Shown: positions 57,079 to 64,000 of the stretch, in pieces | Layout: each line of letters starts with the position of its first letter | Numbering within the stretch: position 1 is the stretch's first letter | DNA from: Siphonodentalium dalli | Lineage: Eukaryota; Mollusca; Scaphopoda; Gadilida; Siphonodentaliidae | Assembly (NCBI GenBank): GCA_032622095.1 | Contig: CP136064.1 | Location: 136,357,954 to 136,421,953 of the forward strand | Length of the DNA stretch: 64,000 bases | Direction of reading: 5' to 3' | The notes under the pieces: model-generated | Told to the model about the DNA's origin: nothing | The model's database searches: none | The model's input: only the letters and a program-made list of their open reading frames with translations | Program-made: the position numbers and the translations under genes

Positions 57079-58077
57079 ACTAATATCAGTTAGTTTACTT
57101 AGTGTTGCACTGCACACAACTTCCGCAGATCCAATAACTTTCTCTATTTCATCCAGGAAAGACATATTTATGGACGAATTTTGTTTTCCGGAATCGGTTT
57201 TACTGGGACAGGCTTTTCTCAGTTCTTCAAGCATTGTTTTATTAGAATCTGATTGGGTAGCAATTACACCAATTTCATACTTCAACGTCTCGATTTCTGT
57301 GCGTGTCTCCTTCACATCTGATTCGATTGACTTCAGCCTCGAACCGAAGATACCATCTGGATTCTCGATAGAAGCTGTAAGGCGGGTAATGTCTGCTTTA
57401 ACAAGAGTAATAGAAGAATGTATCTCTATGATTTTATCCTGCACGCAGATTGACCCACAGGGACACAGGCTTGGTACTGGTCGGGGCGTTTGAGAGGACT
57501 CTGGATGCAGATCCGGTGATGAGGTCAATATATCTTTAATCTCAGTCAGTGATCCACCGCTGAGGTAGAGAATTAAGTGGAAGATGTCACATGCGAGCTT
57601 ATTTTCTACGGGCACTCCACCCGACCGTTGATAACGTTGTTTGAGGTCACTGTTGGCTACTTCAGGGTTTGAAACCTGTGCTTCAGAAAATACATTTCGC
57701 CGTATGGTTTTCAGCCAAGATACATTAGAGGCAGTACTGAGTAGCAGCTCGTTCACAAACTTATCTTTTGGGAGATGAGACATTGTCATTAAGTCATTGG
57801 CAGACACCACTTCACTCATTTGAGGGGTGGGGGTATCGAAGTTAATGCTAGAGTGGGTGTCTAGCGGTTCTGTCGGATTGCGGAGTATGGTGAACTGCTG
57901 TCCGTCAATTAACTGCACGTTTGGTGAGCACGTTTGAGAAGGACTCGCGCTGCTCTGCATATCCGACATAATGCTGATCACCAGTTCTTCAATACAATAA
58001 TCCGTCGATTGGTGAGTGATGACCAAGCCTCGAGACACTGTTGTCAATTTTCGATTGACCCGAACTGGCTCCTGCAC
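57079..58077 (-). pseudogene. LINE ORF1, N-terminal part
   Basis: 333 codons, open up to the insertion site. The likely start is the Met at 57969 (MSDMQSSASPSQ) rather than 58077, since the first 36 residues look unlike the rest; this choice is uncertain. Ser/Thr/Pro-rich N-terminus, a central segment with SLCPCGSICVQDKIIEI (Cys cluster, a feature I recognise from molluscan LINE ORF1), then a long coiled coil (SIESDVKETRTEIETLKYEI). Ends LTDISSSV, where the last three residues are encoded by the duplicated 9 bp. With the part at 49883-50569 it makes a 561-codon ORF1 in one frame. Confidence 0.85.
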
Positions 58078-58393
58078 AATATTGGATCCACATCACTCCA
58101 TATTGGGCGGAGATGTTCAATTTAAAATTTGTGGGAATATGTTCAAACGAGCACTATTTTGGGCGAGATTTGGCACTTAGGGGTTCATGCACAATGCACA
58201 AGCATTAGTATCAAAAGTCACATACCCATCTGCGAAATAGGAACAAAGTTTAGAAATATAATATCCTCAATCCATTCTAGGGTATATAAACTGAAGATCG
58301 TGAGAATTGTGTTTCCGAACACTCTTTTAAACAGAAGAAATACATTATTTTCAGGAGAGCAATCGCTGATCGTGTTTACATCTTAACGTCACG

Positions 58394-61300
58394 TCTTAAT
58401 TTGTTACAATTTTAAACACTCTTTCTCTAGTTTTGTTCTAAATGTGACAACCAACTCACCAAGCTATGGTCAATGGGAATTTGTGATTCCTCAAGTAATA
58501 TAAAATATATAAATTCTCAGGTCTGCCTAATGCTATAGGGGGACCATTGACCATCATTAGGCGGACTGCGACATTATGCAGAGGAAATCCGGTTTGCCTA
58601 TTTTTGCCTACTAGTTATCTGGTGCTTTCATTGTTAACACCTCTCCTTGTTCAATCTTTTGTCTATAAAATGATGTTCAATCTTTTGTCTATAAAATGAC
58701 ATTCTGTCGATATATAGTTTCATCATCGTGCGGTCGAAACATCCACAGCGGTCTTGCAAAAATAAACTTTTCTGGTTTTAATCGTAGGTCACGTTGGTCT
58801 GCTGTCATATTTACCCATATACTATTGTTTATTTTTAATGATATCGCCTGATTCGCTAATTAAAAATTTCCACAGCCATGTAAAGCACCACTAACGTCCC
58901 GTAATTGATCGTCAACTATTTCTGATAAATTGTCGGTCAGTCGGTCAGTCGCAACGTTTTCCACTCATTTTCCAATTTGATAATATGGTTTAAACTTTCA
59001 CAATTATTATTGGTCCAAAGTTTGGAAATTACATTATTTTGTTCACGAGCCTCGAAGACTACGGACCTTAATCTCAGCATGAAAGACTCAATATATATAT
59101 ACTTTTATTTTTCGTCATGATGTCAGCTTCGACCTCCTCGTAAACCAACTTACTATCTATTGTGAGGAGGCTTTTCTCACTATGAAATATCATACCAACT
59201 AATCATCACCCATATATTGTTTATTCAACCGTTTTGGTTTTTATGAAACCTGTGAAAACTTGCTATAATATCACTTTCAAAACATCCCTGAAGCCAGAGT
59301 AATTAATCAGTAACAAAGGATCTACTGCGCAGTGCAGGGAGATTGTTTATCACCTATCGCTGATGCCTTATAATCATCCCTTATTTCGACTTGTGTTCTA
59401 TATTCATAGAAATCCTCGCCGAACTCTCACTTGCGTGCCGACTTCACATACCACTAACTTACATAAACATACACATCATAATCATTATAAACTTTATTAT
59501 ATATATTTCCCTTTTATACATGTGTTCGGTATTCACAGAGTTAGCAGCCATCTTGCATGCCGAACTCTGGTTTACGTGCCGACAGCTAATATTGTACATA
59601 AACCTACAAATAACTAAACTTTCAATAGGCCAAATTGCATCAAACTTCACATATCACTAACTTGCATATAAATACACATCAGTACAAACTTTATTTTATA
59701 TATTTCCCTTATATACGCCTTATTTGAACTTGTGTTCGGTATTCATAGAGTTGGCCGCCATCTTGCCGAACCCTGGTTTACGTGCCGACAGCTAATATTG
59801 TACATAAACCTTCAAATAACGTAACTTTTAATCGGTCAAATTGCATCAAACTTCACATATCACTAACTTACATATACACACACATGATTATAAAATTTAT
59901 TTCATTTATTTCCCTAATATACGCCTTATTTGAACTTGTGTTCGGTATTCATAGAGCTAGCCGCCGTAATGTCGGACTCTGTCTTATGCGCCGACGGCGT
60001 AAAATTACATAAAACTTTCATTAACATAAAGTTTAATCGACCAAATTGCACCAAACTTCACATATCACTAGCTTACATACCCACACACATCGTTATAAAC
60101 TTTATTTCATATATTTCCGTCTTTTAACCCTTATTTGGACTTGTTTTCGGTTGTGTTCGGTTATGTTCGGTTGTGTCCGGTATTCACAGTGACCGTTGAA
60201 CAGTACCTCAGCTACCCGGCCATCTGCCCATAACCAGAATATTGTCTCGCTAGGACAATACGCAAAATTTAATTTGTGGTATCGTACAAGCATGATGCAG
60301 TGCCAGTGGCCTGCTCATGAACCTGTCCAGAAGACGAATAATTGAGAAGTTTGATCCACGATAGTAAGGGGTCTGTACATGTAGTAAGTACTGATAGTGA
60401 TAAGCCTGCTGTACAATAATACTACTTTTGCTGTTTTACTGGTCTTAACTGAGTACTGTGTCAATGTGACATTGTTAATTCAGTTCCACTCTAATGTACA
60501 TTAACTGGCAATGATGCATCACTAGGCACCGGTAATCCTAGGTCAACATGACCGCTTTCGCAGATTGCTGCTTCTTGTCCAGTAGAAGGATACGCACTAC
60601 GTTCATGACTGAACTACGGTAATCCCTAAATACCAGGAGGACGCGGCGTAGAAACTTGGTACAACAGTTGTTACACATGTACACGACAAAGAAAATTATC
60701 AACAAGTGAGCGTCATCATCAAAATTGCAAATTAAAACACGGCAATGGTCAATTGGTAATCCCTACATACCAGGAGGACAAGGCATTGAAACTTGGGACA
60801 ACAGTTGTTACACGGCAAAGAAAATTAAAACACACTGCAGATGAATGTTTATACATGTACTGTGCAGTCGAGATCACCTGGACTACAAATATTTAAGGAT
60901 TATACCATTTGATGAGTAGATGCGTGACTGATAAAAGAATTAGAGACTCCATATTTACTCGGAAGATAACAGTACACGATGCCATACAGTTGTTACATGG
61001 CACCTCAACCTTTGGTGGAAACCGTAAAACTAATGAAAATGATGAAAGCCAGACTCAACATCAAGACTACATGTGCATGCATAAGTGACGGTTCAATGAT
61101 TTTGACTCCATCGGCATCAGATGATATTTAAGCGACACCAATTTTTAAGTCTGGTTTACGATAATGTGGGGAGAAAAAAAGTAGATGCAGGAGGGAAAAA
61201 AATAAAAATAAAAAAGATTGTCCCCCCAATTTATATCAAGTAAATCGTGGAATTTTACATAAATTTTACAAAAATTGTGAAAAAATGTTTTTGAATGAAA

Positions 61301-61640
61301 TTCTGTTCAAACCAAACAAGACATATCTTGTCATGAAATACATGAAAATATGGATCTGTAAATGATCATAAGCAGAACCGGATGCGACAGCACATGAAAA
61401 TCAGTATGCGTGTAAAATATTTTGGGACAAAAAAAGTAATTTTTTGTTCATGAAATGGAAAAAAAGTTGTAGGAGGTGTTCGTAAACCAGACTTAAAAAT
61501 TGGTGTCGCCTTAGGCTCATGTTAACACAGGTTCACATATTCTCAAATAATTGTCTCCCTCAACCATACTAGTATTTATATTTGATAGAACCTCAGTGAG
61601 ACCATGTTGAAAATTACCATCAATGCAGTTCCAGTGTTGA
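58394..61640. repeat. Repeat X, copy 2 (uninterrupted)
   Basis: The complete 3247-bp version, same orientation as 39266-46137. It contains four to five ~205-bp monomers (starts near 59391, 59517, 59728, 59934 and 60138) with CTTGTGTTCGGTATTCATAG, CATCAAACTTCACATATCAC and ATAAACTTTATTTCATATAT. It also contains the 384-bp MITE at 61129-61513. Open frames of 60-90 residues are duplicated between monomers and show no domain. Confidence 0.92.
61129..61513. mobile_element. 384-bp MITE in repeat X copy 2
   Basis: The same element as 45626-46010, with TIRs TAAGCGACACCAATTTTTAA and complement; nearly identical. Confidence 0.85.
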
Positions 61641-61956
61641 CGCAACGCGATCATGTTACTTCAAACCAGTTGCAATGTTCCTTAGCATGGTAATTCGTGA
61701 AAATAAATGTCAATGCAACTTACTCTCAGGCTCCAAATAAAAGTGCAGGCCAAAATAATAGTGCAGGGGGTGAAATTCCATTGAAAGTTAATAAAAGTAC
61801 AGACCCAAATTATAGTGCAGGGGTAACTCTGAGCAAAACATCGACTGTGGTTAACCAAATAATTTTTATAGCCGGTTCAAGTATACGAGTCAACATGTGT
61901 AGTACAGGTACATGTATGTATCATGTGGTGTTATTTTGGTTTGCCACATACTTGAA

Positions 61957-62886
61957 TATGTACTCTTGAGTGCCTAATGTATGATTATTAAAATCGAGGT
62001 AAAATTCCCACCTGTACGATCGTTATTTGGTCCTGTACCGTACGTTTATTAAATTAACCAAAAGAAATAATTCACCAATCTTAAATTGTGTTATTCATAT
62101 AAGAAATGAACGGCGGTTTCAATGCGGTCATGGGGTTTTGACCGCGAGAAAAAATCAGCAAACTGCATGAACCCCGAAGGGGTTCATGCGGAGTTTGCTG
62201 ATTTTTTTAACGCGGTCAAAACCCATGACCACGTTGAATCCGCCGTTTATTATTTATATTTATATACTTAAATTCATTATGAACTAGGATTGTGTGTCTT
62301 TCCCACTATTTATTCATCTATTTAAACGAACGCATGGAGTTCAGTTCAGACAGTTCGAATCCTTGTTTTTTGGAAAACCAAACACTGATTGTAGACCGAA
62401 ACAAATTTCTTGCCAAATCCGGACCTACTAGATACTCAAGCAGTCGGTAATTTCCGACAATCCCCGGTGATTTCCGGGACCAATGTGTACATAAACCTAC
62501 GAACGACACTGGAAGTGACGTCACGTTACGTTCATAGGGTTTATGAACGCATTGAATAAGGGGTGTGTCTACCGTAACGCTATGGGGAAATCGGAAGAGA
62601 TATCAGGTGTATGTAAATATAGATAAATGAACTCTGATTGTTGACAGTGATCAGCACACTGTACATGTAGATTCACAGACCTGGCTATCCATCGAAACTA
62701 TTTCTGTCACATGGCATCAGTAAACCAGTCAGATGGTGTGTTTTGTTGGGATGTATGGTACTAATATTTCCAGTCTGTACGTTTATTCCGCCCTGTACTA
62801 TTATTCAGCTATGCGACATTTTCCAACCTGTACTATTATTCCACCCTGTACTTTTATAGGCACTCAAGAGTACATGCAAAAGTAAA
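61957..62886. mobile_element. Inner TIR element, same motif style
   Basis: GTACTCTTGAGTGCCTA at 61960 faces TAGGCACTCAAGAGTAC near 62869. The right side has AATAATAGTACAGG-type motifs on the minus strand (62770-62860: CCTGTACTATTATTC, CCTGTACTTTTAT). The left side has CCTGTACGATCGTTATT and CCTGTACCGTACGTTTATT. The hairpin 62109-62247 is inside. Confidence 0.65.
62109..62247. repeat. 139-bp hairpin element
   Basis: Arms of ~66 bp (AACGGCGGTTTCAATGCGGT, GGGTTTTGACCGCG, AATCAGCAAACTGCATGAAC) pair around CCCCGAAGGGG. It is the fourth member of the short-hairpin class. Confidence 0.9.
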
Positions 62887-63080
62887 GCCCATCATTTTTA
62901 CATCCGAATCATATAGAAATCTTGAATTTGTGCTGATTTAAATTTTCATAGCTTCAAAATATTAATAAACGTGCAGACCCAAATAAGCAATGTGCAGGGG
63001 GGGGGGGTGATTTCCCAAGAAAAATAATAAACGTGCATGCAGCTGGTGCATGCATGTTTATTTGGAGCCCAAGAGTAAAG

Positions 63081-64000
63081 AGGTGGAGGTGAATGTTACA
63101 TGTAAGTTGTTATTAACGAAATGGAACGATGCCTTTAATAGGTTCCACCAGCAATAAGTCGCGACTTCTTTATATTGGCCTGACAGATTGGTTTTTGTTG
63201 GCGTCATGCCTGTCGACCATTATGATGGCCACATATATTGTCATATAACAGCGATTTACGATCTGTCTTGTTGGCTCATAATATAAATTGTTCGTTCCTT
63301 GCGTAAAATGTTTTTTTTTAGTACAAACGTCCTCATTGGTTGTGTCCCTCGACTCCTCATGTAGTTGGTCAAGTAACTTACATGTATGTACATGTACAGA
63401 GCACTCACAAATTTCTTAGAAAAGCGACCACATGTTCGAATCTACTTTGCGATTTTGGAGCAACGCATTTGTAAATGCGTTCATATTTTAACACATTTAC
63501 CTTGATTTATTCACAAACAAATGTCTTGATGCAGGCCATAAAATCCATCAGATTTTTTGCAATAATCAAAATGTTAGTGTTTCACTTTCTACAGGGAATC
63601 AAGACTTTTTACTAGAATCAAAATGAGAATCATGATTCTCAGATTCTGATTATAAAACAATTAATGTCAACAGTGTTTATTTATGTTTATTCCATTTTGA
63701 ATAGAAAACTACATCATGAATGTCCGATTCCGAACATGTACACCAGGAGTGGGAAAATAACACAGAATTATTCAGATGTGAATTTAAATTAAGGGTCAGC
63801 ACGTTTGCCCAAAATATGGCTGAAATCATTGAAAACATCACTGTTGTATGAGCCAAAAACAACAATGGAAAAATGAAAAATGCATAGCAACCAGATTTCG
63901 TATTGCTCAGCTTTATACATAGAATATGTTGGTGAATTGTTATAGTATGCTGGACATGTGGTTTCCTTTAAAAAGCACTTTGGTTTGACAAATGTGGGAA
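63081..64000. other. No feature recognised
   Basis: AT-rich sequence with short TACATGTA strings near 63378-63398. No gene, TIR or tandem repeat identified. Confidence 0.4.

Larger units (their letters stand above)
46138..58393 (-). mobile_element. APE-type LINE, interrupted by a 6.5-kb element
   Basis: A non-LTR retrotransposon on the minus strand. Order in its own direction: leader (58393-58078), ORF1 (58077-57079, continued 50569-49883), ORF2 endonuclease (49890-~48870), reverse transcriptase (~48890-46393), and a 3' region (46392-46138) with AATAAA close to its end. Without the 6500-bp insertion and one 9-bp target copy it would be ~5.75 kb. ORF2 has at least two frameshifts and changed catalytic positions, so this copy is dead. 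Both ends abut the X repeats exactly, so I could not identify a target duplication. Clade: CR1/Jockey/I-like by general layout, not resolved further. Confidence 0.85.
61718..63080. mobile_element. Outer TIR element with AATARTACAGG motif arrays
   Basis: The left end TTACTCTCAGGCTCCAAATA faces the right end (TATTTGGAGCCCAAGAGTAA at about 63058-63077). Behind each end are repeats of a motif like AATAAAAGTGCAGG or AATAATAGTGCAGGGGG (61735-61830; inverse-side version at 62965-63045 with a G10 run). No transposase frame; the 90-residue frame at 61697-61969 is made of the motif array. It contains the element 61957-62886. Confidence 0.65.

Noticed and set aside
39266-61640. LTR retrotransposon with 3.25-kb LTRs
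   Set aside because: No TG...CA ends, primer-binding site or gag-pol; the interior is a minus-strand LINE.

Overview
The window looks like repeat-dominated nuclear DNA of a marine invertebrate, most likely a mollusc such as a bivalve. The support is AT-rich DNA without bacterial gene density, several copies of a dispersed repeat starting AGCTCACCTGAGAC followed by (CGTC)n tracts (a type I associate with bivalve genomes), many fold-back elements and MITEs, Helitron-type ends, and a non-LTR retrotransposon of a kind common in lophotrochozoans. I found no convincing host exon, tRNA, rRNA, CRISPR array or bacterial feature. The species assignment is inference.

Layout. 1-7 kb: dispersed repeats, a ~445-bp tandem repeat with internal palindromes, a minus-strand non-autonomous Helitron (4724-5277) and a 159-bp hairpin. 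7.04-16.05 kb: one imperfect palindrome with ~3-kb arms; its left arm carries two younger inverted-repeat insertions (8478-10079 and 10391-11888), and the other arm supplies the empty sites. 16-23 kb: AGCTCACC-family repeats and a 552-bp TA-flanked MITE. 23.6-31.5 kb: a palindrome with minisatellite arms, whose right part was tandemly duplicated twice; one copy has lost 337 bp at a 3-base microhomology. 31.5-34.2 kb: a CCTGGGTA-rich block, then a ~45-bp minisatellite with a 12-monomer higher-order period. 34.9-38.7 kb: an inverted repeat enclosing three head-to-tail Helitron units.

39.3-61.6 kb is the richest part. A 3.25-kb sequence (X) occurs twice in direct orientation, at 39266-46137 (split by a 3.8-kb insertion) and 58394-61640, at very high identity. 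Between the copies lies a minus-strand APE-type LINE with ORF1 (coiled coil plus a C-terminal domain), endonuclease and reverse transcriptase. Its ORF1 is interrupted by a 6500-bp element (50570-57069) bounded by a perfect 9-bp target duplication and by long terminal inverted repeats built from a 390-bp tandem unit. Removing the element and one duplication copy keeps ORF1 in frame.

Inside that element is ~4.1 kb of visibly more GC-rich DNA holding broken virus-like genes: two structural-protein-like fragments, an rve-type integrase, a SF1-type helicase joined to an HNH-type zinc nuclease domain, and one unidentified fragment. These gene types recall Polinton/Maverick-related elements, but 9 bp is not the 6-bp Polinton target duplication, so the carrier is unclassified.

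The last 2.4 kb holds nested inverted-repeat elements whose ends carry arrays of a short AATARTACAGG-like motif. The main story is nested mobile DNA and palindromes rather than host genes.
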